Assembly (NCBI RefSeq): GCF_000145275.1
Contig: NC_014393.1
Location: 3,348,001 to 3,412,000, forward strand
DNA: 64,000 nt
Origin: Clostridium cellulovorans 743B
GTDB taxonomy: Bacteria; Bacillota; Clostridia; Clostridiales; Clostridiaceae
Direction of reading: 5' to 3'
A program made the translations under genes and the position numbers. Numbering within the stretch: position 1 is the stretch's first letter; every line of letters starts with the position of its first letter. The notes under the pieces are model-generated. The model did no database searches and was not told the origin of the DNA. It worked only from the letters and a program-made list of their open reading frames with translations. Shown one piece after another: positions 1 through 8,596 of this stretch.

Positions 1-1224
1 TTCATAAATATTTTTAGCGTCAGGGAATGGTTCTAAGGCTCTATCTAACATTCCATTCAAATAAGCTATTAGTATTCCATAGTTTACTATTGGTACCTGA
101 TATACTTTGGCATCATCAATTCGTTTAAGCATTGCCTTTCTATTTATCATGCAGGCTCCACAGTGCACTATCAAAGAATACTTCTTAACATCTTCAGTAA
201 AAGTTCCTCCTGAGCTATGATGAAACTCCAGATTCTTGCCGGTTTTTTCTTTAATCCACTTGGGAATTTTCACCGCTCCAATATCATCTTCCTGCCTATG
301 ATGAGTGCAAGCCTCTGAAATAAGAATTTTATCTCCATCCTTTAGTTTCTCTAGTACTTTAACACCTTTGATCAGTTCTGTAAGTTCTCCCTTATATCTT
401 GCAAAAACTATAGAGAACCCTGTTAATTTTATGTCCTTTGGGACTACTTTGGACACCTTTGAAAAAGCTTGAGAATCAGTTATTACAAGTTTTGGGGACT
501 CCTTTAAGCTTTCCAAAGTTTCTTTTAATGTATTTTCTTTTGTAACCATAGCTATAGCATCACTATCTAAAAGTTCCCTTATTACTTGTTGCTGTGGAAG
601 AATCATTCTTCCCTTTGGAGCACCTGTATCAATTGGAGTAACAAGAACTACTACATCTTTTGGTTCTACAAGTCCTTCTAATAATCTAAAATTCTCTTTA
701 TCTTGAGGAATTAAAAAACTTATCTTTTCTTTAACCTCATTTATTCCAACTTTCGTAACTGCTGAAACTTTAAGAACCTCACAATCAAACTCTTTTTTTA
801 AATTCTCAATTTCATTAACTTCAAAGTTTCTTTCATCTATTTTATTCATTAGAATCATCAAAGGAATTTTCTTTTTCTTCACTTCTGCTATGATTTCTTT
901 ATCATAGCCTGTTATTCCTTTTGTACTATCTGCTACAATTAGAGCAATATCAGTTTTATTTAGAACTTCAAGGGTTTTATTTCTTCTTAAATCTCCAAGT
1001 TCCCCAACATCATCAAGTCCTGCTGTATCTATTATAACGCAAGGTCCAATGGGCAATATTTCAATAGACTTATATACAGGATCTGTTGTAGTTCCTTCAA
1101 TGTCAGATACTATCGATAATTGTTGATTTGTTATGGCATTTATTACACTAGATTTTCCTGCATTTCTTTTCCCAAACAAAGCTATATGTACTCTTTCACT
1201 TCTTGGTGTTGCATTTAAACTCAT
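1..1224 (-). CDS. hydF: [FeFe]-hydrogenase maturation GTPase HydF (3' end cut by window)
   Basis: Scaffold GTPase that carries the 2Fe precursor of the H-cluster and delivers it to apo-[FeFe]-hydrogenase, working with the radical-SAM enzymes HydE and HydG in the cytoplasm. The reading frame is open from the ATG at 1224 to base 1, 408 codons, so only a few C-terminal residues should be missing from a family of about 410. Visible motifs are the P-loop GKRNAGKSS, the switch motif DTAGLDD, and the C-terminal cluster-binding residues in EACTHHRQ and, about 50 residues later, HCGAC. A strong AGGAGG lies just upstream of the ATG. No hydE or hydG is in view. Identification is firm from the combined GTPase and CxH/HCxxC pattern. 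Confidence 0.95.
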   Translation of the reverse strand, partial: MSLNATPRSERVHIALFGKRNAGKSSVINAITNQQLSIVSDIEGTTTDPVYKSIEILPIGPCVIIDTAGLDDVGELGDLRRNKTLEVLNKTDIALIVADSTKGITGYDKEIIAEVKKKKIPLMILMNKIDERNFEVNEIENLKKEFDCEVLKVSAVTKVGINEVKEKISFLIPQDKENFRLLEGLVEPKDVVVLVTPIDTGAPKGRMILPQQQVIRELLDSDAIAMVTKENTLKETLESLKESPKLVITDSQAFSKVSKVVPKDIKLTGFSIVFARYKGELTELIKGVKVLEKLKDGDKILISEACTHHRQEDDIGAVKIPKWIKEKTGKNLEFHHSSGGTFTEDVKKYSLIVHCGACMINRKAMLKRIDDAKVYQVPIVNYGILIAYLNGMLDRALEPFPDAKNIYE

Positions 1225-1588
<364 letters not shown>

Positions 1589-2503
1589 TTAACTTTTTCT
1601 TTCTATATTTTTTATATATTCATAATAATTTTTCTCATTATATCCTTTAATCATTTCAGTTAAACTTACTTCAGCTGAATCTTGTTTAATCTTTAAGGTA
1701 TTCATTAGATCCTTAAGATTAGATTTAAGTATTTTGAGATTATCAATTGTATAATTTATGTTTTCTTTTAAAAGCCACTCCACAAAATATCCTTCTGTAA
1801 AATAGTTTGCTTTCTTTTGATATTCCTCATATTCTTTGATAACTTTCATATGAATTACAGAAGTTTCAATCTCCCTTTGAAATTTGCTTAAAAGGTATAT
1901 TACTTCAATAGATTTATCTTTTGTATCATTTAAATGGCTACACTTTATAGATTTAGCTATTACTCCTGAGTTTTTTTCGTTACCGCTGTTCCATCTCTCT
2001 ATATAAGTCAAATACTCGAGTAATTTCTTTATACTAGAATATGCGGCTTTTCCCAGATTATTTAGTTCTCTTAATTCCTTTATGTCAGTACTAATCCTAG
2101 CCACATCCTCATAAACCTCATCAAAATCGATGCTAGTATTATTATCGAAAGGCCCATTCTTATTATTCGTTTCGCTGATTAAAAATAGCTTAGAGTCAAC
2201 TTCATAGAGCTCATCTTTTAGCTTTCTTGTGAGCAACTTACATTGGTCGAGTTTTAGCTTACAAAGTACGTATTTTTGTTCGTAATTATCTTCTATTAAC
2301 CTATATATCAATACTCCTAAAGCCTCTATCTGACAGTTATCCATATTTACAAGTATAGTTATTAATTCATTTACAAGACTTGAAAAGATAACCTTTTCTT
2401 TTTCCAATCTATTTTCTATGCTGCTGTAAAGCTTCTTAAGCCTCCCATTTTCTCTAAGCTTTTCTTTTGTGATGACCATTTCTAGGTAATTTTTTTCCTT
2501 CAT
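1589..2503 (-). CDS. Hypothetical coiled-coil protein
   Basis: I do not recognise this 304-residue protein. It has no signal peptide or membrane segment and is rich in Lys, Glu, Leu and Ile with heptad-like spacing through much of its length, so an extended helical, probably cytoplasmic protein is likely. It contains few cysteines and no motif I can link to an enzyme. The start ATG at 2503 is preceded by an AAGGAGATG-type ribosome binding site. It stands alone: hydF is downstream on the same strand after 364 bp, and the divergent DUF554 gene is over 400 bp away. Codon use looks like that of its neighbours. Length and RBS make a real gene likely; function is unknown. Confidence 0.65.
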   Translation of the reverse strand: MKEKNYLEMVITKEKLRENGRLKKLYSSIENRLEKEKVIFSSLVNELITILVNMDNCQIEALGVLIYRLIEDNYEQKYVLCKLKLDQCKLLTRKLKDELYEVDSKLFLISETNNKNGPFDNNTSIDFDEVYEDVARISTDIKELRELNNLGKAAYSSIKKLLEYLTYIERWNSGNEKNSGVIAKSIKCSHLNDTKDKSIEVIYLLSKFQREIETSVIHMKVIKEYEEYQKKANYFTEGYFVEWLLKENINYTIDNLKILKSNLKDLMNTLKIKQDSAEVSLTEMIKGYNEKNYYEYIKNIERKS

Positions 2504-2919
2504 AAAATCATCTCCTTATACAAAATCAAAGCTCTATTATCTTTTTCCATAGATACACTTTTGTTCTTAAATGTGCTACATAAGTATATAAATCTTATTT
2601 ACATCAACAACTTATTATCTTTAAACTACTTCTATTTTTGACATTTGCGTTACTAATCTATTTGTATCTGCAGTTTCCCTATCTTGGAAATAATAGTATC
2701 TTATTTCTATTATGTTGATAAATTTTTAAAACTAACCTATTATAGTTAAAGTAAGTATTTATAGATATACAGTATAAAACTATGTTTCCATAGTATCCAA
2801 AGGTAAACAATTGATTTATAATCCTAAATAAAAGGTTATATTTATCAATATATGCAACAGGCAATAAAAATGTTATTAAAATTCCCTATTTACTATCCTA
2901 TTGAAAGGTGGACAATAAA
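2504..2919. other. Intergenic region, no gene supported
   Basis: About 415 AT-rich bases between two divergently transcribed genes. It should contain both promoters. A 61-codon minus-strand frame at 2679-2864 has no ribosome binding site and an unlikely composition, and I do not accept it. I see no strong hairpin or RNA motif. Confidence 0.5.
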
Positions 2920-3597
2920 ATGCTTGGAACCATAATAAATTTTCTCTCAATTTTATTAGGAGGAATCATTGGTTTATTACTTAAAGGTAAGTTATCTGAA
3001 AAAATTAGTACCACAATAGTCAATGGTTTGGCTTTGTGTGTTCTTTATATTGGGATTAGTGGGGTACTTAAGTCAAATAATACACTTTTAGTAGTCATAT
3101 CTATAGCCTTAGGTGCTTTCATCGGAGAAGTTATAGATATAGATAAACGTATTAACTCTCTAGGTATAAAATTGGAAAAGAGCCTTAAGACTTACAATCA
3201 AGGCTCTATATCAGAAGGATTTGTAACTTCAACTCTACTTTTTTGCGTAGGTGCAATGGCTATAGTAGGTTCTCTTGAAAGTGGACTAAAAGGAAATCAT
3301 TCAATAATTTATACTAAATCTATTTTAGATGGTGTTTCATCTATTATTTTCGCATCATCCTTAGGAATAGGCGTACTTATATCTTCCATATCAGTACTTG
3401 TTTATCAAGGTATAATCGTTTTGGGAGCTTCATCTCTTACTAATATACTTAGTCCTGAAGTAGTAACAGAAATCTCAGCTGTAGGAAGTCTTCTTATTTT
3501 AGGTTTAGGACTAAATATGCTCGGAATTGTTAAAATAAAGGTTGCTAATCTTTTACCAGCTATGTTAATTCCCATAATTTATTTAGCAATATTTTAG
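2920..3597 (+). CDS. DUF554 family membrane protein
   Basis: Integral membrane protein of 225 residues matching the DUF554 (YqgA/YdfK-like) family, a widespread group of putative transporters without an established substrate. The N-terminus LGTIINFLSILLGGIIGLLL, the GAFIGEVIDID segment and the glycine-rich C-terminal helices are typical, and I count about six to seven hydrophobic segments. A GTG at 2908 is in frame, but the AGGTGG at 2905-2911 sits about 8 bases before the ATG at 2920, so I choose the latter. The gene stands alone; the aspartate kinase follows after 97 bp on the same strand with its own RBS. Family assignment is confident, function unknown. Confidence 0.85.
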   Translation: MLGTIINFLSILLGGIIGLLLKGKLSEKISTTIVNGLALCVLYIGISGVLKSNNTLLVVISIALGAFIGEVIDIDKRINSLGIKLEKSLKTYNQGSISEGFVTSTLLFCVGAMAIVGSLESGLKGNHSIIYTKSILDGVSSIIFASSLGIGVLISSISVLVYQGIIVLGASSLTNILSPEVVTEISAVGSLLILGLGLNMLGIVKIKVANLLPAMLIPIIYLAIF

Positions 3598-3694
3598 AAA
3601 ATCTCTATTATAACTCTTGTAACTATTGCACTATTTTTGTCAACTTGTTATTATTTAATGTAGAAAAACTTTTATATTTAGGGGGCAAATACAC

Positions 3695-5014
3695 ATGACC
3701 AACACTATCGTCGCAAAATTTGGAGGAAGTTCTCTCGCAAGTTCGGAACAATTTAGAAAAGTAAAAGAGATTGTTGACGCAAAACCAGAAAGAAGATATA
3801 TTGTACCTTCTGCACCTGGTAAACGTAATGGTAAAGACTTTAAAATTACTGACTTATTATATCTATGTCATGCTCACGTTGAAAGTGGCATTGCTTTTGA
3901 TGACGTATTTAAACTAATCGCAGACAGATATATTAGCATAACGCAAGAATTAGATATTGATCTTGACATACAAGTTCATCTTGAAAAAGTTAAATCAGAC
4001 CTAATGGACGGTGCTTCAAAGGACTACGCAGCAAGTAGAGGGGAATACTTAAACGGAATAGTTCTTGCTAAATTTTTAGGTTATGAATTTGTTGACGCAG
4101 CTGATTTAATAATCTTCGGTGAAAATGGTTGTTACGATCCACTAAAGACTCAAAGCAACATTCAAGAAAAATTAAAAAACATACCTAATGCAGTTATACC
4201 TGGTTTCTATGGTGCAACTGAAGAAGGTGAAATACTTACCTTTACAAGAAGCGGGTCAGATGTTACAGGTTCTATAATAGCAGCTGGAGTTAAAGCTAAG
4301 CTTTATGAAAATTGGACAGACGTTTCAGGTTTCCTTATGGCTGACCCAAGAATAGTAGAAAATGTACAAACTATAGAAAAAATTACTTATAAGGAACTTA
4401 GAGAATTATCGTATATGGGAGCTTCAGTTCTTCATGAAGAAGCTATATTCCCAGTTCGTGATCTTGGTATTCCAATAAATATTAAAAACACTAATTGCCC
4501 AGAACATCCTGGAACGCTTATAGTAGACGACAGCTACGAAAATACATCTCACGGTAAAATCACTGGAATAGCAGGAAGAAAAGATTTCTCTGTTATCTCA
4601 ATAGAAAAGGCACTAATGAACTTAGAACTTGGCTTCTGTAGAAAAATTTTATCTATCCTTGAAATGTACGGAGTATCTTTTGAAAGTATGCCATCTGGAA
4701 TAGATTCTATGTGTTTTGTTATAGCTGATTCTCAGTTAAAAAATAAAAAGGAAAAAATTGTTGAAGAAATCAAGCGTCAATGTAATCCTGATTCTATAGA
4801 GGTTTATCCAAATATGGCTGTTATCGCAACAGTTGGAAAAGGTATGGCTCAATCTCCTGGTATAGCATCAACTATTTTTAGAGCTTTAGCGGAAGCACAT
4901 ATTAATATTAGAATGATAAATCAAGGTTCTAGTGAAATGAACATATTAACTGGAGTTGAAACTGACGATTTTGAAAAAGCAGTTAATGCAATTTATAGAG
5001 CTTTTAATGAATAG
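3695..5014 (+). CDS. Aspartate kinase
   Basis: Cytoplasmic enzyme that phosphorylates L-aspartate with ATP, the first step towards lysine, threonine, methionine and diaminopimelate. The 439-residue protein has the amino-acid kinase N-domain starting IVAKFGGSSLAS, followed by RSGSDVTGS and the WTDVSGFLMADPR segment. Two ACT regulatory domains occupy roughly residues 300-439, so it should be inhibited by an end-product amino acid. The length is that of a monofunctional single-chain enzyme of the clostridial type, without a homoserine dehydrogenase fusion. RBS GGGGGC precedes the ATG. No lysine riboswitch or T-box is seen in the 97-bp upstream gap. A hairpin follows at 5029-5058. Which amino acid regulates it cannot be told from sequence alone. 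Confidence 0.93.
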   Translation: MTNTIVAKFGGSSLASSEQFRKVKEIVDAKPERRYIVPSAPGKRNGKDFKITDLLYLCHAHVESGIAFDDVFKLIADRYISITQELDIDLDIQVHLEKVKSDLMDGASKDYAASRGEYLNGIVLAKFLGYEFVDAADLIIFGENGCYDPLKTQSNIQEKLKNIPNAVIPGFYGATEEGEILTFTRSGSDVTGSIIAAGVKAKLYENWTDVSGFLMADPRIVENVQTIEKITYKELRELSYMGASVLHEEAIFPVRDLGIPINIKNTNCPEHPGTLIVDDSYENTSHGKITGIAGRKDFSVISIEKALMNLELGFCRKILSILEMYGVSFESMPSGIDSMCFVIADSQLKNKKEKIVEEIKRQCNPDSIEVYPNMAVIATVGKGMAQSPGIASTIFRALAEAHINIRMINQGSSEMNILTGVETDDFEKAVNAIYRAFNE

Positions 5015-5028
5015 ACTCTAGTATTTCG

Positions 5029-5058
5029 AGACACTATGGATATTTTTTCATAGTGTCT
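5029..5058 (+). terminator. Hairpin terminator after aspartate kinase
   Basis: A 10-bp perfect stem (AGACACTATG at 5029-5038 pairing with CATAGTGTCT at 5049-5058) with a 10-base loop lies 15 bases after the stop codon. The run after the stem is T-rich but interrupted (TTATTAATTT), so termination may be moderate. Confidence 0.7.
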
Positions 5059-5148
5059 TTATTAATTTACTTTAACTTACGGTTAACATAAACTTTCTTT
5101 TTTTATATTACCATCACAAATATAATTACATATAGATAACACTACTAA

Positions 5149-5258
5149 AGGGCTCACAAATCACTTCGTCTACTTTCATTCAGATTTGTTTCACATGTCA
5201 ACTTAGTAAACTTTTCCTTAATATTTTCGATAAAATCCAGTAAACTAAAGTGAGCCCT
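5149..5258. other. Structured inverted-repeat element of unknown role
   Basis: A 110-base block closes on itself with a perfect 9-bp outer stem, AGGGCTCAC (5149-5157) with GTGAGCCCT (5250-5258). Inside it a second perfect 7-bp pair, ACAAATC (5156-5162) with GATTTGT (5183-5189), overlaps the outer arm by two bases. A third imperfect pair, ACTTAGT near 5211 with ACTAAAGT before 5251, could form as well. The fold would resemble a three-way junction. It is more GC-rich at its ends than the surrounding DNA. No ORF fits it. It could be a small RNA, a leader fragment or a remnant of a mobile palindrome. Confidence 0.4.
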
Positions 5259-5403
5259 ATTTCTAATATTACTTCTCTACTTTTACCCTCCACATATATA
5301 TTAAATAAAGACTTTTCATAGCATCGCCAAAGTTTTCAATATCTTTCTTATAGCTTCAGCACCAAAACTTATATATGTTTCAATATGAAGATTGAACAAA
5401 TTA

Positions 5404-5434
5404 TGTCTAAATTCAATATTTAAGGATTTAGACA
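5404..5434. promoter_or_regulatory. Inverted repeat upstream of the cellulase promoter
   Basis: TGTCTAAAT (5404-5412) and ATTTAGACA (5426-5434) form a perfect 9-bp inverted repeat with a 13-base spacer. Its edge lies 15 bases upstream of the -35 box of the cellulase promoter, a position suited to an activator site. The cognate regulator is unknown. Confidence 0.45.
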
Positions 5435-5448
5435 AATTAGAGGTTATA

Positions 5449-5477
5449 TTTACAATTATTTATATACATGGTATAAT
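5449..5477 (+). promoter_or_regulatory. Sigma-A type promoter of the GH9 cellulase gene
   Basis: TTTACA (5449-5454) and TATAAT (5472-5477) are separated by exactly 17 bases, matching the vegetative consensus closely. Transcription would begin near 5485, leaving a leader of about 100 bases before the ATG at 5583. Confidence 0.75.
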
Positions 5478-5582
5478 TATAAGTATTTAGTGACATAAAA
5501 CTTTTTCTGAATACGTTTTCTTATCGTTTATATTCGTTATAAAATGGCGAATAAAATATTTATTAAGTATGGAGGGGTTATT

Positions 5583-7733
5583 ATGAAAAAATTAGGTTCT
5601 ATCTTAGCTAGCGTGGTTATGTTAGCTTCTATCACAGCACCATTAAAGGCACCAGTAAAAGTGTCAGCTACAGAAAATTACAACTACGGGGAAGCATTAC
5701 AAAAGGGAATTATGTTCTATGAATTTCAAAGATCAGGAGACTTACCTGAAAACGGTAGAAATAACTGGCGTGGAGATTCTGGATTGACTGATGGTAAAGA
5801 CAATGGTCTAGATCTTACTGGAGGTTGGTATGATGCTGGAGATCACGTAAAATTCAATTTGCCAATGGCTTACACTGTTTCAATGTTATCATGGAGTGTT
5901 TATGAAAGTCGTGGTGCATATGAAAAAAGTGGTCAACTTCCTTACATATTAGACAATATAAAATGGGCTACAGATTACTTGATAAAATGCCATCCAAGTC
6001 CAAATGAATACTACTATCAAGTTGGTGATGCTGCAGCGGATCATTCATGGTGGGGATCTGCGGAAGTTATGCCAATGGCAAGACCATCATTTAAAGTTGA
6101 TACAGCTAATCCCGGATCAGCTGTCGTAGGACAAACTGCCGCTGCGTTAGCAGCAGCTTCAATAATTTTCAAGGATACAGATCCTTCTTATTCTGAGCTT
6201 TGCTTAAAGCACGCAAAAGAATTATTCACTTTTGCAGATACTACAAGAAGTGATGCTGGATATAAGGCAGCTCAGGGATGTTATAGTTCATGGAGTGGTT
6301 TTTATGATGAATTAACTTGGGCGGCTACATGGCTGAATATGGCAACTGGCGACTCAGCTTATCTTGATAAGGCAGAGTCTTATGTGCCAAACTGGGGAGT
6401 AGAGCTTGGAACAAGCACGCCTAAATATACTTGGGCGCATAATTGGGATAACTGTATCTTTGGTTCTTACTTACTACTTGCTAGGTTGACAAATAAACCA
6501 CTTTATAAAGAATGCGCAGAAAGAAATTTAGATTGGTGGTCAACAGGCGTTGGTACACAAAGAGTACCATATAGCGCAAAAGGGCTAGCAGTTTTAGATA
6601 TGTGGGGATCTCTTAGATACGCAACAACTCAAGCTTTCCTTGCAAGTGTTTATGCTGATTGGTCTGGTTGTGATGTTACAAAGGCAACTGCTTATGAAAA
6701 TTTTGCAAAGAGTCAAATTGATTATGCTCTTGGAAGCACTGGAAGAAGTTTTGTAGTAGGCTTTGGGGAAAATTCTCCAACACATCCTCATCATAGAACT
6801 GCACACAGTACTTGGATGGGATATTTAACATGTAATATTCCTGATTACAGTAGGCATACGCTTTATGGAGCATTAGTTGGAGGTCCAGATACTAGCGATA
6901 AGTACACTGATGACATAAATAACTATCAAAATAATGAGGTTGCTTGTGATTATAATGCAGGCTTTGTTGGGATCCTTGCTAAAATGTACGACAAATACGG
7001 TGGTACACCAATTGAAAATTTCAAAGCTATTGAAACGCCAGTTGATGAATACCTAGCTTATGGTAGTTCAAGTGGAACTAGTGGAAATGAACTTCAATTA
7101 ATGGTTTCTATTCGTAATCAAACTGGTTGGCCAGCAAGAGGTAGTGATAAACTATCTGCTAGATACTTTATGGATATTACAGAAGAAATTAAAGCTGGTA
7201 TAAAACCAAGTGACTTTACAGCAAAGGCTAGTACCTCAGGAGTTAAACTTTCTGGGCTTATACCTTGGGATGTTGATAAAAACATATACTATATAAATAT
7301 TGATTTTACAGGAACTAATATCTCTCCTATAAACAACAACACTTACAAAAAAGATGTTTATATGTCGATAGGTATTCCTTATGGAACAGCGATAAACTGT
7401 GCAAATGATTTCTCATTCCAAGGGCTTACAGCTACTACTGGTGGACAAGATGGAGTTAAAACAAAATATATTCCTATCTACGATAATGGAGTAAAGGTTG
7501 CTGGTGAAGAACCTACTCTAATAGTTAACCCTACTATAAAAAAGGGTGATGTTAATAATGATACAAAGATATCTGCCATGGATCTTGCACTACTGAAGAA
7601 ACATATTATGGGTACCTCAACCTTAACAGGAGATGCATTTACAGCAGCAGATGTAGATTCAAATGGGAAAGTAAATTCAATAGATTTAGCTTTATTGAAA
7701 AAATACATTTTAGGTCAAATAACTAGTTTCTAG
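5583..7733 (+). CDS. Cellulosomal GH9 endoglucanase with CBM3 and dockerin
   Basis: Secreted cellulase of 716 residues built to join a cellulosome. Order: signal peptide ending near VSA at residue 29; GH9 catalytic domain about 30-460, with the base/nucleophile region DAGDH at 84-88, HHR at 403-405 and the acid Glu at about 452 in NEVACDYNAGF; a CBM3 (type c-like) about 475-625 that helps processive action; and a type I dockerin with two calcium loops starting at Asp656 and Asp690, each followed by DLALLKK. This matches the architecture of C. cellulovorans EngH and C. cellulolyticum CelG. The ATG at 5583 follows GGAGGGG and opens a signal peptide; an upstream in-frame start at 5544 would spoil it. 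The gene stands alone, away from any scaffoldin cluster. Confidence 0.95.
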   Translation: MKKLGSILASVVMLASITAPLKAPVKVSATENYNYGEALQKGIMFYEFQRSGDLPENGRNNWRGDSGLTDGKDNGLDLTGGWYDAGDHVKFNLPMAYTVSMLSWSVYESRGAYEKSGQLPYILDNIKWATDYLIKCHPSPNEYYYQVGDAAADHSWWGSAEVMPMARPSFKVDTANPGSAVVGQTAAALAAASIIFKDTDPSYSELCLKHAKELFTFADTTRSDAGYKAAQGCYSSWSGFYDELTWAATWLNMATGDSAYLDKAESYVPNWGVELGTSTPKYTWAHNWDNCIFGSYLLLARLTNKPLYKECAERNLDWWSTGVGTQRVPYSAKGLAVLDMWGSLRYATTQAFLASVYADWSGCDVTKATAYENFAKSQIDYALGSTGRSFVVGFGENSPTHPHHRTAHSTWMGYLTCNIPDYSRHTLYGALVGGPDTSDKYTDDINNYQNNEVACDYNAGFVGILAKMYDKYGGTPIENFKAIETPVDEYLAYGSSSGTSGNELQLMVSIRNQTGWPARGSDKLSARYFMDITEEIKAGIKPSDFTAKASTSGVKLSGLIPWDVDKNIYYINIDFTGTNISPINNNTYKKDVYMSIGIPYGTAINCANDFSFQGLTATTGGQDGVKTKYIPIYDNGVKVAGEEPTLIVNPTIKKGDVNNDTKISAMDLALLKKHIMGTSTLTGDAFTAADVDSNGKVNSIDLALLKKYILGQITSF

Positions 7734-7756
7734 TTTTATTAACACTTACATAAGAA

Positions 7757-7789
7757 AACAGGTCTTTGTAATACTTACAAAGACCTGTT
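7757..7789 (+). terminator. Long hairpin terminator after the cellulase
   Basis: A perfect 15-bp stem (AACAGGTCTTTGTAA at 7757-7771 with its complement at 7775-7789) and a 3-base loop follow the stop codon by 23 bases. The downstream tract is CCCTTATATAATTTT, so the U-run is poor, but stem strength makes it a good 3' end. Confidence 0.75.
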
Positions 7790-7926
7790 CCCTTATATAA
7801 TTTTACATTTCTTCACAATACAGAAACTAGATAATAATTAAAGTTTCTTTATCCATCTCAACTTTAACAGCACTGGAAATTATCAATGAAATTTTAAGAA
7901 ATGAATACCTCTTAAAAGTTAAAAAC

Positions 7927-8517
7927 CTATTCAATCTCAGATATGAGTTTTTCTAACTCTTTCTTAATGAACATATCTTTATCTATCATCATTTCGTCCA
8001 TAACCTCTGTTACATACCATAAATGAAATTGTTCAGTTTCTGGATGTATAAGCCCCACAAGTTCTCCCTTTCTATCCATTAGCAAATCGCAAATTTCAAG
8101 AACGGAATAACTATACTTTAACGTTTCTATTATTTCATCTACATTTTTATTTAACCCTTTAGCACTTAAAACACTTTTATTAATAAAATCTAATGCCTGT
8201 TGCCGTTCTTCTCCTTCAATCCTTTCATACATGATTGATTGTTGCAGAGATAATATCAGCCGTTCATCATAAGCTATGCATAACTCATAAGCAGCTTCCA
8301 TGTGATATCTAAGATAAGGTTGCATTTCTACTAAATCTTCCTCTGTCAAATAGCCTCGATTTATTTTATTTCTTAAGATTTTCTCTTCCATATCAATTTT
8401 TTTAGATATCCATCCTATATCTCTTTCATGTACTTTCAGATAATTTCGAATCATCTGTGAAACTTCTTGTTTATTTATTATCTTACTTGAGTTTGGAAAA
8501 TAAATAACGTCACCCAT
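7927..8517 (-). CDS. Hypothetical protein, possible HTH-like N-terminus
   Basis: I do not recognise this 196-residue acidic protein. It lacks a signal peptide or membrane segment. Residues about 20-60 (RNYLKVHERDIGWISKKI onward) have the spacing of a helix-turn-helix of the Xre type, with the following helices rich in Glu, Leu and Met. A HLWYVTEVMDEMMIDKD segment near the C-terminus has no known counterpart for me. It lies between the convergent cellulase gene and the pseudouridine synthase, which is 79 bp upstream on the same strand. A small DNA-binding or regulatory protein is possible, but this is inference only. Confidence 0.6.
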   Translation of the reverse strand: MGDVIYFPNSSKIINKQEVSQMIRNYLKVHERDIGWISKKIDMEEKILRNKINRGYLTEEDLVEMQPYLRYHMEAAYELCIAYDERLILSLQQSIMYERIEGEERQQALDFINKSVLSAKGLNKNVDEIIETLKYSYSVLEICDLLMDRKGELVGLIHPETEQFHLWYVTEVMDEMMIDKDMFIKKELEKLISEIE

Positions 8518-8596
8518 TTTTCTACCTCGTTGTTGTTTGATTATCTGCTATTATAGACATAAACAATAAATTATAAGCAAATTTGAAATAAAATCT

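Noticed and set aside
2679..2864. Minus-strand 61-codon frame in the gap before the DUF554 gene
   Set aside because: No ribosome binding site, and its Tyr/Asn/Ile-rich composition is that of random AT-rich DNA.
5544..5582. Upstream in-frame start for the cellulase
   Set aside because: It would add charged residues before the signal peptide, and the strong GGAGGGG lies directly before the ATG at 5583.
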